Assembly (NCBI RefSeq): GCF_000421265.1
Contig: NZ_ATWN01000001.1
Coordinates: 558,001 to 622,000, forward strand
Reading direction: 5' to 3'
From: Thalassospira lucentensis MCCC 1A00383 = DSM 14000
Lineage (GTDB): Bacteria; Pseudomonadota; Alphaproteobacteria; Rhodospirillales; Thalassospiraceae
DNA: 64,000 nucleotides
Part shown: positions 1 through 9,546 of the stretch, one piece after another
How the letters are laid out: each line of letters opens with the position of its first letter
Numbering within the stretch: position 1 is the stretch's first letter
Program-made: the position numbers and the translations under genes
Notes under the pieces: model-generated
Told to the model about the DNA's origin: nothing
Seen by the model: only the letters and a program-made list of their open reading frames with translations
The model's database searches: none

Positions 1-428
1 GCCAGAAATGCCTGAACCTGAAGCACGTCCTGAATAAATCGGTCTTCGGACCCGTGCATATCACGGCGAAGGGCTGCGGCGGTCCGTTGGTCGGTTCCCG
101 GTGCGCGCCCGATGCCAAGGTCAATGCGCCCAGGGTATAATGCGTCAAGCGTGCCGAATTGTTCGGCAATCACAAGCGGCGCATGGTTTGGCAACATTAC
201 GCCGCCCGATCCAACGCGAATGGTTTTCGTGCCCGCTGCCACATGGGCGATCACGACCGACGTTGCCGCACTGGCAATGCCGGGCATGTTGTGATGTTCG
301 GCCAGCCAATATCGGTGATAGCCGAGTTTTTCGGCATGCTGGGCAAGTGTGAGCGTATTACGCAATGCATCACTGGGATGCTCACCGGCATTGACCGGGC
401 ATAGATCAAGGAGAGAATATCGTACCAT
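1..428 (-). CDS. LLM-class flavin-dependent oxidoreductase (N-terminal part, cut by window edge)
   Basis: The reverse strand stays open from an ATG at 428 to the left edge, giving 142 residues of the N-terminal half of a luciferase-like monooxygenase. The start reads [12 protein letters not shown], followed by the family segments LAEHHNMPG near residue 44 and [14 protein letters not shown] near residue 100. Family members are FMN- or F420-dependent TIM-barrel oxidoreductases; this sequence resembles the YhbW/MsnO8-type subgroup usually annotated without a known substrate. No convincing ribosome-binding site is visible upstream. It ends outside the window, so catalytic completeness cannot be judged. 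Confidence 0.85.
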   Translation of the reverse strand, partial: MVRYSLLDLCPVNAGEHPSDALRNTLTLAQHAEKLGYHRYWLAEHHNMPGIASAATSVVIAHVAAGTKTIRVGSGGVMLPNHAPLVIAEQFGTLDALYPGRIDLGIGRAPGTDQRTAAALRRDMHGSEDRFIQDVLQVQAFL

Positions 429-569
429 TCGACAGACTTTCAGTTTGGCGCAAGCCGTTAGATGGGGGCGCGCCTGATTTCGACGTTGATGTTAATCTAG
501 CCTGAAATCGCAACCTCGCCAGTACCAAGAGACAATGAACATGATGGAACAGAACAAAAGAGATCGGAA

Positions 570-1088
570 ATGTTGATCATTCTTGGTGGTTTACCCGGTG
601 TCGGCAAAACGTCTGTGGCGCGAATTGCCGCGCGTGCCCTTGGGGCAATTCATTTGCGGATTGATACAATCGAACAGGCGGTTCTTGATGCCAATGTGCC
701 ATCAGATGACGATATAGGTCCGGTTGGCTATATGGTGGCAAACCGGCTTGCGACGGATAACTTGCGGCTGGGCCACACGGTGATTGGCGATGCTGTCAAT
801 CCGATTGAAATAAGCCGTTCTGAATGGCGGTGTGCTGCTGAACGTGCCAAAGTGCGATATGTTCAGATTGAGTTGATTTGCTCGGACAAGGCGGCCCATC
901 GTCAACGGGTTGAAACACGGATCAGCGACATCGAAAACCATAAGCTGCCAGACTGGGCGAAGGTTTGCGCGCGTGAGTACGAACCATGGCAGCAGACTGA
1001 TCTGGTGATTGATACAGCACGCATGTCACTCGAAGAAGCGGCAGGGAAACTTGTTGAATTTGTTCAGGATCAAGATTCAAAGCTTTGA
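570..1088 (+). CDS. AAA/zeta-toxin-like P-loop kinase
   Basis: A 172-residue soluble protein opening with beta-strand LIILGG and a textbook Walker A, GLPGVGKTS, at residues 8-16. The pattern of an early P-loop, a short lid region with Arg residues near 110-117 and no further domain fits small P-loop nucleotide or small-molecule kinases (AAA_33 / zeta-toxin-like fold). Substrate unknown. It stands alone, running toward the convergent LysR gene 10 bp away. No antitoxin-like small gene lies next to it, so a toxin role is not supported. A weak purine-rich site precedes the ATG. Confidence 0.75.
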   Translation: MLIILGGLPGVGKTSVARIAARALGAIHLRIDTIEQAVLDANVPSDDDIGPVGYMVANRLATDNLRLGHTVIGDAVNPIEISRSEWRCAAERAKVRYVQIELICSDKAAHRQRVETRISDIENHKLPDWAKVCAREYEPWQQTDLVIDTARMSLEEAAGKLVEFVQDQDSKL

Positions 1089-1098
1089 TTTTAAAGTG

Positions 1099-2013
1099 TC
1101 ATTTTTGAATTTCGCTAGGTGTTGTATCGCGATGAGCGGCCAGCGTACGGCTGACAAAATTGCGAAGTGCGATTGAAATGTCATTGCCGCGATAGGCCAG
1201 CGACAGTTCGGCGATTGGCACGTCGCCCTTTATTTCGCGGTAGACAACCCCATTGGCCTGAAGCTGGGTCATCGGTTTGGGGACAAGCGAAAAGCCAAGT
1301 TCAGCGGCAACGAAATTGATCACCGAGCCAAGCTGTGGTGCGGATTGACCCAGTTGCGGCTCAAACCCGGCCACGCGACAGGCGGTGACGACCTTGTCAA
1401 AATGGGTTGGGCCAACCGCACGCGGGGTCAGAATCAGGACATCATCGCACAGCTCCGTCAAGGCAACCTTGCCGCCCTGGGCCGCAGGATGCCCGGCGGG
1501 CAGGACCAGCACCATCGGTTCGGCCGAAATCACATGCAGGCGAATGCCGTCACCGGCTACCGCATCCTGACGCAAGAAAACCGCATCAAGACGTTCGTCC
1601 TTTAATCCGGTGACAAGCTGTGCCGAGTTGGCTTCTTCAAGTGTCATTTCAACACCGGGAAAGGCACGGCGGAAATCGCGAAAAATGCGCGGGACCGACG
1701 GGCTGAAGGCCGCCGATGCGGTAAAGCCAACCCGAATGGAGCCGACTTCGCCGCGTCCGGCACGCTGGGCCGCACGAATGGCCCGTTCAGCCAGATCGGG
1801 GAACTGTACGACGATGTCCAAAAAGGCCGATCCTGCCTCGGTCAGTTCCGCACCATGGGGGACACGGTGAAACAGCGGTGTTCCGATTTCGGTTTCAAGA
1901 TCACGGATTTGCTGGCTGAGTGGCGGCTGACCAATGCCGATTTTGGCTGCCGCACGGGTAAAGTTTCCTTCGCGGGCGACGGCTAGAAAATAGCGGATAT
2001 GACGCAGTTCCAT
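1099..2013 (-). CDS. LysR-family transcriptional regulator
   Basis: LysR-type regulator with an N-terminal winged helix-turn-helix (FTRAAAKIGIGQPPLSQQI, about residues 18-36) and a C-terminal periplasmic-binding-protein-like effector domain. The start was set at the ATG giving MELRHIRYF, the usual family N-terminus; the longer in-frame ATG at 2028 would run into the inverted repeat upstream. It is transcribed divergently from an MFS exporter, the arrangement of E. coli ynfL/ynfM, so it probably controls that transporter and itself. The inducer is not evident. Confidence 0.9.
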   Translation of the reverse strand: MELRHIRYFLAVAREGNFTRAAAKIGIGQPPLSQQIRDLETEIGTPLFHRVPHGAELTEAGSAFLDIVVQFPDLAERAIRAAQRAGRGEVGSIRVGFTASAAFSPSVPRIFRDFRRAFPGVEMTLEEANSAQLVTGLKDERLDAVFLRQDAVAGDGIRLHVISAEPMVLVLPAGHPAAQGGKVALTELCDDVLILTPRAVGPTHFDKVVTACRVAGFEPQLGQSAPQLGSVINFVAAELGFSLVPKPMTQLQANGVVYREIKGDVPIAELSLAYRGNDISIALRNFVSRTLAAHRDTTPSEIQK

Positions 2014-2015
2014 GA

Positions 2016-2038
2016 TTGATATATCCAAAACATATCAA
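2016..2038. promoter_or_regulatory. Candidate LysR operator in the divergent promoter
   Basis: A perfect 7-bp inverted repeat, TTGATAT with a 9-bp spacer and ATATCAA, lies just upstream of the LysR start in the region shared with the MFS gene. LysR proteins usually bind interrupted dyads of this kind (T-N11-A type), so it is a plausible autoregulatory site. The assignment is inferred from position and symmetry. Confidence 0.5.
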
Positions 2039-2124
2039 GATTTACTGTATCATATATTGGACGGATGGCGGGCAAAGTGCAACCATAAGGACCGTTCCAC
2101 GAGTAGTTCCAAACGAGGCCATAA

Positions 2125-3486
2125 ATGCCTGCATATCGGGAAAAATCCCCGGCTGCACCATCTGATCGCGATGCTGATGCCGCTGCATCACAGAAAAGCA
2201 CGTCGCCCCAACGTGTTGATGACCCACTCGCGCCCACCAACGCCCAAACGACCACTGAACCGGTCTGGATTAAACCCGGTTCAGCGGCGTTTCGCCGTAT
2301 CAGCATCGCACTTTTTCTGGCTGGTTATGCGACCTTTTCGCTGATTTACTGTGTGCAGCCATTGTTGCCCGAACTTGCGCGCCATTTTGCGGTGGGGCCA
2401 GCCGAAAGTTCGCTCGCCCTTTCCTTGACGACTGGTTTTCTGGCCTTTGCCATTTTGCTGGCCGGTGCTGTATCGGAGGCGACAGGGCGCAAGAAACTGA
2501 TGCTTGTATCGATGTGTGTGGCGTCGGTTTTGAACCTGATTGCGCCATTGCTTTCGGACTGGCATGCCTTTTTGGTGGTGCGCGCCCTTGAAGGATTGAT
2601 GCTGGGCGGGGTGCCTGCGGTTGCCATGGCCTATCTGGCCGAAGAAATAGACCCGAAAGCCCTTGGCATGGCGATGGGGATTTACATCAGCGGAACTGCG
2701 ATTGGCGGGCTGAGTGGCCGTGTCGTGATCGGGTTCCTGACCGATCTTTTTGGCTGGCATGTCGCATTGGGGGCGATGGGGGCACTTGGCCTTGTCGCGG
2801 CCCTTGGATTTGCGGTTTTGTTGCCAGCATCGCGCAACTTTGTCCGGCGCCCGGGATTTCAGATCAGATATCATCTGCGGGCTTGGGCTGGGCATTTAAC
2901 CCATGCGGGATTGCCGTTTGTGTTTCTGATCGGCGCGTTTGCCATGGGCTGTTTCGTGACGATCTTTAACTATGTTGGGTTCCGTCTTTCAGATGCGCCA
3001 TATGGGCTGAGCCAAAGTCAGATCGGCCTGATCTTTGTTGTCTATCTGTGTGGTTCGGTAACGTCCTCGATTGCCGGGGCTTTGTCGGACAAGCTTGGTC
3101 GGGGGCCTGTGTTGGTTGTGGGGGTTCTTTTGGCCGGTGTTGGTGTGGCGATGACCATGCTGGAAAGCTTGCTTGGTGTGATTGGCGGCATTGTTGTTCT
3201 GACCAGTGGATTTTTTGTTGCCCATTCGATTGCAAGCGGCTGGGTCGGACGTCTTGCCGAGACGTCCAAGGGCCACGCATCATCCCTGTATTTGCTGGCT
3301 TATTATCTCGGATCAAGCATCATGGGGTCGGTTGGTGGCTGGTTCTGGGCGCATGGCGGCTGGAATGCGGTGGCTGGATTTGCCGGAATGCTTCTGGTTG
3401 GTGCGCTGTTATGTGGTCTGTATCTTTGGCGGTTGGCAATGCGGGCCGCCCGGCGCGCGCAGGGTAATTTAGTTGAGGCGGCGTAG
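2125..3486 (+). CDS. MFS transporter, YnfM-like drug/sugar efflux family
   Basis: Inner-membrane major facilitator of 453 residues. After a hydrophilic, Ala/Ser/Thr/Pro-rich tail of about 55 residues, twelve hydrophobic segments follow, with the MFS loop signature SEATGRKKLML after TM2 and a related SDKLGRGPVL after TM8. It resembles the YnfM/arabinose-efflux-like exporters and pairs with a divergent LysR regulator as in E. coli. CGAGG sits 7 bp before the ATG. The long cytoplasmic N-terminal tail is unusual for the family; no alternative start before TM1 was found. The substrate cannot be told from sequence. Confidence 0.88.
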   Translation: MPAYREKSPAAPSDRDADAAASQKSTSPQRVDDPLAPTNAQTTTEPVWIKPGSAAFRRISIALFLAGYATFSLIYCVQPLLPELARHFAVGPAESSLALSLTTGFLAFAILLAGAVSEATGRKKLMLVSMCVASVLNLIAPLLSDWHAFLVVRALEGLMLGGVPAVAMAYLAEEIDPKALGMAMGIYISGTAIGGLSGRVVIGFLTDLFGWHVALGAMGALGLVAALGFAVLLPASRNFVRRPGFQIRYHLRAWAGHLTHAGLPFVFLIGAFAMGCFVTIFNYVGFRLSDAPYGLSQSQIGLIFVVYLCGSVTSSIAGALSDKLGRGPVLVVGVLLAGVGVAMTMLESLLGVIGGIVVLTSGFFVAHSIASGWVGRLAETSKGHASSLYLLAYYLGSSIMGSVGGWFWAHGGWNAVAGFAGMLLVGALLCGLYLWRLAMRAARRAQGNLVEAA

Positions 3487-3532
3487 GCATGGGTGAGGGG
3501 GCACATATGTTCCTGAACCTCAGCACCTAAAA

Positions 3533-3566
3533 CAAAACCCCCGGCCATTTCTGGTCGGGGGTTTTG
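3533..3566. terminator. Bidirectional rho-independent terminator between MFS and cysK genes
   Basis: A 15-bp stem (one G-T pair) with a 4-nt loop, flanked by A-run and T-run: CAAAACCCCCGGCCA pairs with TGGTCGGGGGTTTTG. It lies between two convergent genes and should serve both. Confidence 0.9.
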
Positions 3567-3594
3567 CTGTTTCGAGTGCTGTTTTCGGCGTGGC

Positions 3595-4593
3595 CTAGAG
3601 CCAGCTTGGGCTCGGCAGACCTTTTTCTTTGAGGAATTCCGGGTTCCAAAGCTTGCTTTGATAGCGCGTGCCAAGGTCACACAGAATGGTGACGATGGTT
3701 TTGCCCGGTCCGAGTTCACGGGCAAGGCGCACGGCACCTGCAATATTGATCCCGGTGGAACCGCCCATGCACAGACCTTCTTCTTTCAAAAGGTCAAAGA
3801 CGATTGGCAGCATTTCTTCATCAGAAATCTGGAACGGGTGATCAATCTCAACCCCTTCGAGGTTGGCGGTAATACGCCCCTGACCAATACCTTCTGAGAT
3901 CGAGCTTCCTTCGGATTTCAGTTCGCCAAATTTATAGTGACTGTAAAGGGCTGCTCCCATCGGATCGGCAAGACCGATCTGGATGTCTTTGTTGCGTTCT
4001 TTAAGTGCCAGCGACACGCCAGCAAGCGTACCACCGGTGCCAACAGCACAGATAAAGCCATCAACTTTGCCGTCAGTCTGTTCCCAGATTTCTGGTGCCG
4101 TGGTGTCGATATGACCCTGGCGGTTGGCGACATTGTCGAACTGGTTGGCCCAGATCGCGCCATTGGGCTCAGACTGTGCCAATTCTTCGGCCAGACGGCG
4201 CGACACATGAACATAGTTGTTCTGATCGCGGTACGGCACGGCCGGGACTTCGCGTAAATCCGCACCCAGAAGCCGCAGGAGGTCTTTCTTTTCCTGGCTT
4301 TGGGTTTCGGGGATCACGATGACAGTGCGATAACCAAGCGCGTTACCAACAACAGCAAGACCGATACCAGTGTTGCCAGCCGTTCCTTCGACAATGACGC
4401 CGCCCGGCTTTAAAAGGTCACGTGCTTCTGCGTCGCGAATGATGGCAAGGGCTGCGCGATCTTTCACCGATCCGCCCGGATTGGCATATTCTGCCTTGCC
4501 CAGAATGGTGCAGCCCGTCAGCTCGGAAACTTTTTTCAGCTTCACAAGCGGGGTGCGGCCAATGGCGTCAATGGTGCCATTGCGTATGTCCAT
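3595..4593 (-). CDS. cysK: Cysteine synthase A-like (O-acetylserine sulfhydrylase)
   Basis: Fold-type II PLP enzyme that makes cysteine from O-acetylserine and sulfide. The Schiff-base lysine is Lys44 in NPGGSVKDR, the substrate loop is EGTAGNTGIG near residue 70, and the phosphate-binding Gly-rich loop VGTGGTLAG is near 180. The 332-residue length fits CysK rather than cystathionine beta-synthase, and no CBS domain is attached. GGGAG lies 6 bp before the ATG. Upstream bases to about 4700 are AT-rich, as expected for a promoter. Close relatives are also called cysteine synthase B or CBS-like, so exact sulfur-donor specificity is inferred. Confidence 0.9.
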   Translation of the reverse strand: MDIRNGTIDAIGRTPLVKLKKVSELTGCTILGKAEYANPGGSVKDRAALAIIRDAEARDLLKPGGVIVEGTAGNTGIGLAVVGNALGYRTVIVIPETQSQEKKDLLRLLGADLREVPAVPYRDQNNYVHVSRRLAEELAQSEPNGAIWANQFDNVANRQGHIDTTAPEIWEQTDGKVDGFICAVGTGGTLAGVSLALKERNKDIQIGLADPMGAALYSHYKFGELKSEGSSISEGIGQGRITANLEGVEIDHPFQISDEEMLPIVFDLLKEEGLCMGGSTGINIAGAVRLARELGPGKTIVTILCDLGTRYQSKLWNPEFLKEKGLPSPSWL

Positions 4594-4729
4594 GACAGAC
4601 TCCCAACGTGGTTAGGTTTAAAACGTGATTACCTGTTGATTGGGTCTTTTATACACAAAAGTCAAGACAGTTTGAAATATATAACGTATATTTTGTGTTA
4701 TTTATCCTTCGGGTATAAATCCGATGAAC

Positions 4730-5371
4730 TTAGCGCAATGCGGCGGTTTCCTTGCGGATGCGCTCACGGTTGAGCATAAGCCACTGCACTGCAATTGTCG
4801 CTGTTGCATTGCAGAGTTGCCCATTTTGCAACATGGCAAAGCATTCCTCGGCCGATACTTTGTAAACGCGGATGTCTTCGCCTTCGTCAACAACACCGTG
4901 AATGCCACCAATGTTCGTGCTGTCCACGCGACCATAATAAAGGGTGACGGTTTCGCTTGAGCAGCCTGGTGTGACATAATAACGCGATATATATTCCAGA
5001 TCGCCAATGATGGTGCAGCCGGATTCTTCCAAGGTTTCGCGATGCGCAACGTCTTGCGGTTTTTCACCGTCTTCTATGATGCCTGCGACAATCTCATTTA
5101 GCCACAGTGGCATGTCGGGATAGGTTTTTTGAACCGATATCGCACCCGGCCGGAATTGCTCGATCAGAACGACTTCATCACGTACCGGATCATAGGGCAG
5201 GACGGCAACCGCATGTCCGCGCTCAAGCACTTCACGATCAAGAACAGCACTTTTGCCACCCTCAAAGGTGTCATGGCGCAGGCGATACACATCAAGCTTG
5301 AAATACCCGTTCCAGCCACGGTTGTGTTCAATAATCTCGTAGTTTTTCGGGGGCATGTAATCCGTTTCCAT
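4730..5371 (-). CDS. nudF: Nudix hydrolase, ADP-ribose pyrophosphatase type
   Basis: A 213-residue Nudix protein. The full Nudix box G-x5-E-x7-RE-x2-EE-x-G is present at residues 97-118 (GIIEDGE ... HRETLEESG), and the preceding VLIEQFRPGA is typical of the NudF/ADP-ribose diphosphatase branch. It should hydrolyse ADP-ribose to AMP and ribose-5-phosphate in the cytoplasm. A second Met at residue 6 could be the start; neither has a well-spaced ribosome-binding site. It is on the same strand as cysK with a 136-bp gap. Confidence 0.88.
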   Translation of the reverse strand: METDYMPPKNYEIIEHNRGWNGYFKLDVYRLRHDTFEGGKSAVLDREVLERGHAVAVLPYDPVRDEVVLIEQFRPGAISVQKTYPDMPLWLNEIVAGIIEDGEKPQDVAHRETLEESGCTIIGDLEYISRYYVTPGCSSETVTLYYGRVDSTNIGGIHGVVDEGEDIRVYKVSAEECFAMLQNGQLCNATATIAVQWLMLNRERIRKETAALR

Positions 5372-5651
5372 CCTCGTTTAGGCATATGTGATGAGCATAT
5401 TTGCAGGATGTTTGGGAGGCAATGCTCAGCCTAAAGTATTTATTATCCATTTGTATGGTAACTCTAGACTCTTGTTTATTCAGGCGATATCACATTTAAG
5501 GGTGATGCAGGCGTTTGAGTGGTGGTCAGGGTATCGGGTTGTTTTAATGAGTGCTAATGTAGTGTAGGCTAAGAGGCCAATTAGGCGCAGTGATTGACAC
5601 ATATCGATCCCTGCAGGAAATGGTCCGGATTCCGGGGGATGCAGGACGTTG

Positions 5652-7283
5652 ATGCGGTTCGAGCCAACAGAGATCGCACGTCTGTATGGGCGTTCACGCG
5701 TAGGGGTTGTTGTCCACAAGGATCTTCAGGCCGTGTACGTCAACGATGCCTATGCCAAGATGCTTGGCCGTCGGGACGTCAAGGATTTCATGACCGCACC
5801 CGACATGCGCCAGTACATCCCGCCCAGTTTTCACCATGAAGCCACCAAACTTTCCGAAAACTATCAAAGCAGCACTGGCTTTCACGGCTGGAAGAAGGTT
5901 TATAACATTCGGGCTGACGGGGCGCCTGTGTGGATGGAAATCAGCGATGAAACCGTTGAGTGGGAAGATGGTAGTGCTGTTCTGACCACCGCACAGATGA
6001 TTGATAATGGCACAACCGCCATGCAGGTCGATCACATGCTTGGCCGGTCTTTCATCGGGGTGATGGTTCATCGCAATATGACCGCACTTTATGTGAACGA
6101 TTCTTTTGCCCGCCTCATGGGGGCGGAAAATGCCAGCAGTTTCATGGAAAACCCCAATGTGCTGCGTTTTATTCCTAAGGAAAATCAACCCAGAGCCATT
6201 AAGCATGTTGCCGATATTCTGAGTGGGGACCGCACGGGCGACCGTCATCGGGTGGAAGATATTCTTGATAACGGAACTTCGGTTTGGCGCGATCTGACGG
6301 ATGAGCGTATTTTATGGCATGACGGAAAGCCAGCGGTTCTAACGACCGCACATGATGTCCGTGACGAAGTCGAAATGCATGATGAATTGGTGCGCGCCAA
6401 GTCCGGACTTGAGGCCGCCGTCACCGAAGTCATCCGGATGGTGCCGTCGGCTGTGGCCATGCTTGATAGCAAACTTGATGTCATTCATTACAATTATGAA
6501 TTTTCCCGCCTGTTTGGCGCTGACGGAACGGCAGAAGACGCCGAACCATCATTTGAAATTACGGCGTTGCGCGATTGTTATGAACGCTTAAAGGCCGTTG
6601 GGCATGGGCACGCGACGATTGATGAAATGCAAACACCTTCCGGGCGGATGGCCGATATTCGTATGAATATGATGGAGGGCGGTGGTGTGATGGTTTCGGC
6701 CACTGACATTACCGATCACAAGCGTAAAGAAGAGTTCCTTGATACGCTGGCATCGACCGATCCACTTACCCGTGCGCTTAACCGGCGCGGCTTTGAAAGT
6801 GCGGTCAGTCGTCTGCGTGAAATCCGGCATCTTAAAGATAAAAGCTGGCTGTTTGGCTTGATTGTTCTTGATCTCGATTACTTTAAACAGACCAACGATA
6901 CTTATGGCCATTCTGTTGGTGACCGTCTGCTTGAAAAAGTTGCTCAGGTTTTGCGCCAGGCATTGCGTGATGATGACCTTGTCGTGCGCTTGGGGGGCGA
7001 GGAGTTTGCCGTTCTGTTGCCTTCGGCGACAGCTGCGGTAACCAAACGCATTGCAGAACGTTTGGCCAGCATGATCCGAGAAATCGAAGTGGCCGTCGAC
7101 AAGGACGGCAGTACGGTTGCAAAAATCACGGCAAGTTTCGGCGCAACCGTTGGCGGTGAGGGACGGCAAAAGTTTGTTGAACTTGCCGATGCGATGCGGG
7201 TTGCGGATCGTGCCATGTATGAAGCCAAAGAAGCCGGTCGTGATCAAATCAAGTTCAAAACGCTTGATGAGATAGACGATTAG
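5652..7283 (+). CDS. Diguanylate cyclase with tandem PAS domains
   Basis: Soluble 543-residue sensor enzyme. Two closely similar PAS-like repeats occupy about residues 10-115 and 125-240; each has an (F/V)(I/V)GV(M/V)VH segment, YVND and a closing LTTA, so they look like an internal duplication. A third PAS-like segment (about 260-355) precedes the GGDEF domain (about 365-540). The active site is RLGGEEF near residue 447, with RDDD five residues before it, the RxxD product-inhibition site. It should make c-di-GMP under feedback control. The ATG at 5652 was preferred to the TTG just before it. No membrane segment is seen, so it senses a cytosolic signal. Confidence 0.92.
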   Translation: MRFEPTEIARLYGRSRVGVVVHKDLQAVYVNDAYAKMLGRRDVKDFMTAPDMRQYIPPSFHHEATKLSENYQSSTGFHGWKKVYNIRADGAPVWMEISDETVEWEDGSAVLTTAQMIDNGTTAMQVDHMLGRSFIGVMVHRNMTALYVNDSFARLMGAENASSFMENPNVLRFIPKENQPRAIKHVADILSGDRTGDRHRVEDILDNGTSVWRDLTDERILWHDGKPAVLTTAHDVRDEVEMHDELVRAKSGLEAAVTEVIRMVPSAVAMLDSKLDVIHYNYEFSRLFGADGTAEDAEPSFEITALRDCYERLKAVGHGHATIDEMQTPSGRMADIRMNMMEGGGVMVSATDITDHKRKEEFLDTLASTDPLTRALNRRGFESAVSRLREIRHLKDKSWLFGLIVLDLDYFKQTNDTYGHSVGDRLLEKVAQVLRQALRDDDLVVRLGGEEFAVLLPSATAAVTKRIAERLASMIREIEVAVDKDGSTVAKITASFGATVGGEGRQKFVELADAMRVADRAMYEAKEAGRDQIKFKTLDEIDD

Positions 7284-7387
7284 GGGCGGCAGTGTTTAAT
7301 GCCCGGTTCTTAAATTCACACTTCCCGAAAATCGATTTTCTCCTATTCTGTTGCATGCCATAGCCATGTGAAGCAGGAGAGCTCCCA

Positions 7388-7897
7388 ATGAATATTCGCG
7401 CCATGACACCCGACGATGGAGCCGCCGTTGTTGATGTCTATCACCGCGGATTACAGTCCGGGCATGCGTCGTTTCAGGAAAATGCAGGTACATGGTCTGA
7501 TTGGGATCAGGGGCATCTTGATGTCTGTCGATTGGTTGCCTGTGATGGGAACGGACATATTTGCGGCTGGGCGGGGCTTTCGGATGTTTCCGGGCGATGT
7601 GTCTATCAAGGGGTTGGCGAAATATCGGTTTATGTTGACCCGGCCAGCCAGGGACGGGGCATTGGCAACATGTTGCTGGCGTCCCTGATCGCGCAGAGTG
7701 AACAGAATGGATTTTGGTCGTTGGAAGCCGGAATTTTTCCAGAAAACCAAGCCAGCATCGCGCTTCACCAAAAACACGGATTTGATATTGTCGGGCGCAA
7801 GCGTGGCTTGGGCCGGATGAACTATGGGCCAATGGCAGGCCAGTGGCGCGATGTTATGGTGTTGCAACGGCGCAGTGAAATCGTTGGTATTGAATAA
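7388..7897 (+). CDS. GNAT N-acetyltransferase, phosphinothricin acetyltransferase-like
   Basis: A 169-residue GNAT enzyme that would transfer acetyl from acetyl-CoA to an amine. The pyrophosphate loop QGRGIG (residues about 94-99) follows the beta4 strand GEISVYVDP, and the C-terminal half has NQASIALHQKHGF, the motif B region typical of PAT/bar-like and methionine-sulfone acetyltransferases. AGGAG lies 8 bp before the ATG. It appears monocistronic. The real substrate may be an amino-acid analogue, but this is from family resemblance only. Confidence 0.85.
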   Translation: MNIRAMTPDDGAAVVDVYHRGLQSGHASFQENAGTWSDWDQGHLDVCRLVACDGNGHICGWAGLSDVSGRCVYQGVGEISVYVDPASQGRGIGNMLLASLIAQSEQNGFWSLEAGIFPENQASIALHQKHGFDIVGRKRGLGRMNYGPMAGQWRDVMVLQRRSEIVGIE

Positions 7898-8041
7898 CTT
7901 GCGGACTTTGCGATGGTGCTAAGCAGGGCAAAATTGCGCAGAAACCCTTACATGCGCTTTAAATTCAGCCGTGAATGAGGTAATCAACTGATCGAACCCG
8001 CGAAAACCCACAAACGAAGACTTTAACAGGAGAGCGCCGCC

Positions 8042-9502
8042 GTGAACGAGATCAGCAAAATTGCCCCGGTCGCGATTTGGGAGAATTTCCAGAAACTCTG
8101 CGATACCCCGCGTCCATCGACCAAGGAAGAAGCTGTGTTGCAGCTTTTGGAAAAAATGGCCGATGCCAAAGGGTTCGCACACTTCCGCGATAGCGGCAGC
8201 AACCTTGTCATTACGGTTCCCGCCAAGCCGGGCTATGAAGACCGTAAAATGGTCATTTTACAGGCCCATGTCGACATGGTGACGCAGGCCAATTCCGGTT
8301 CGAGCCATAATTTTGATACCGACCCGATCCGCATGGTGATGAACGGCGAATGGATCACGGCCGACAACACCACGCTTGGTGCGGACAACGGTATTGGTGC
8401 CGCGGCCATGATGGGCTTTATGACCGAAGATGGTCTGGAGCACGGTCCGCTGGAACTTCTGTTTACGGTTGACGAGGAACGCGGCCTGACCGGCGCGATG
8501 AACCTTGAACCGGGGCGTCTTAAAGGCGACATTCTGCTGAACCTTGATACCGAAGACGAGTATGAGCTGTGTGTCGGCTGTGCCGGCGGCGGCGATCTTG
8601 TCGCGACCTTTAATTATGCGCCCGTTGCCGTGAATGCCGGGTTTGTTGCCCGTGATATCGCGCTGACCGGTCTTAAGGGCGGTCATTCGGGCATCGACAT
8701 TATTCTTGGTCTTGGCAATGCCAACAAATTGATGGCGCGTTTCCTGCGCACCGCAATCCGCGACCTTGGTGCGCAGATTGTCACCATCAATGCCGGAACG
8801 GCCCGCAATGCCATTCCACGTGAATCCTTTGCATCGGTTGTTTTGCCGGCTGATCAGGCTTCTGCTTTCAACACCACACTGGCAGCCTTTGGTGCTGCCG
8901 TGAAAGACGAGATTGGCGCAATCGAGCCAAACTTCAACATTGCCGCCAAGGATACTGATCTTCCTTCAACCGCAATGAGCGCGTCTGACTCGCAAAAATT
9001 CAACAATGCTTGTGTCGGTGCGCCAAATGGTGTGCAGGCCATGAGCACAAGTGTTGAAGGGGTTGTTGAAACCTCGATCAATCTTGCGATCATTAAACTG
9101 GCAAATGGCAAGGCCGATGTGACCCTGTCGGCACGAAGCTCAATCAACTCGGCGCGCGATTCGATCCGCGAAGCCGCAACCGCTGTTTTTGAAAATATCG
9201 GTGCAACCATTACATGGGGTGATGCTTATCCCGGCTGGAAACCGGACGCGGATAGCGAAGCTGTTAAAATGATGATGGCGGTTCATCGCGACATGTTTGG
9301 CAAAGATCCGGAAATTCGCGTGATCCATGCCGGTCTTGAGTGCGGGGTTCTGGGATCGAAATATCCGCATTGGGATATGGTATCATTCGGGCCAACGATT
9401 AAACGCGCGCACAGCCCGGACGAATGTGTGCATGTACCAAGTGTCACCCGTTTCTGGGATTATCTTTTGGCGGCATTGAAGTCTATTCCGGCCAAGGCTT
9501 AA
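8042..9502 (+). CDS. pepD: Aminoacyl-histidine dipeptidase (M20 family)
   Basis: Di-zinc peptidase of 486 residues that cleaves Xaa-His and other dipeptides in the cytoplasm. Visible metal and catalytic motifs are LQAHVDMV near residue 80, LGADNGIG near 119 and DEERGLTGA near 150, with the late HAGLECG near 429. Size and motif order match PepD. Translation starts at a GTG, supported by AGGAGA 8 bp upstream. A strong terminator follows immediately. Confidence 0.93.
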   Translation: MNEISKIAPVAIWENFQKLCDTPRPSTKEEAVLQLLEKMADAKGFAHFRDSGSNLVITVPAKPGYEDRKMVILQAHVDMVTQANSGSSHNFDTDPIRMVMNGEWITADNTTLGADNGIGAAAMMGFMTEDGLEHGPLELLFTVDEERGLTGAMNLEPGRLKGDILLNLDTEDEYELCVGCAGGGDLVATFNYAPVAVNAGFVARDIALTGLKGGHSGIDIILGLGNANKLMARFLRTAIRDLGAQIVTINAGTARNAIPRESFASVVLPADQASAFNTTLAAFGAAVKDEIGAIEPNFNIAAKDTDLPSTAMSASDSQKFNNACVGAPNGVQAMSTSVEGVVETSINLAIIKLANGKADVTLSARSSINSARDSIREAATAVFENIGATITWGDAYPGWKPDADSEAVKMMMAVHRDMFGKDPEIRVIHAGLECGVLGSKYPHWDMVSFGPTIKRAHSPDECVHVPSVTRFWDYLLAALKSIPAKA

Positions 9503-9546
9503 CCGTCTTTTGTAATGAGAAAAGACCTGCAGATTAGAAGTCTGTT

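Noticed and set aside
570-1088. Toxin-antitoxin module based on a zeta-toxin-like P-loop protein
   Set aside because: No small antitoxin gene is adjacent and the flanking 140 bp upstream hold no ORF of suitable type.
2281-2895. A 204-residue reverse-strand frame across the MFS gene
   Set aside because: It is the antisense of a clear transporter, with low-complexity Gln/Arg/His composition and no recognisable motif.
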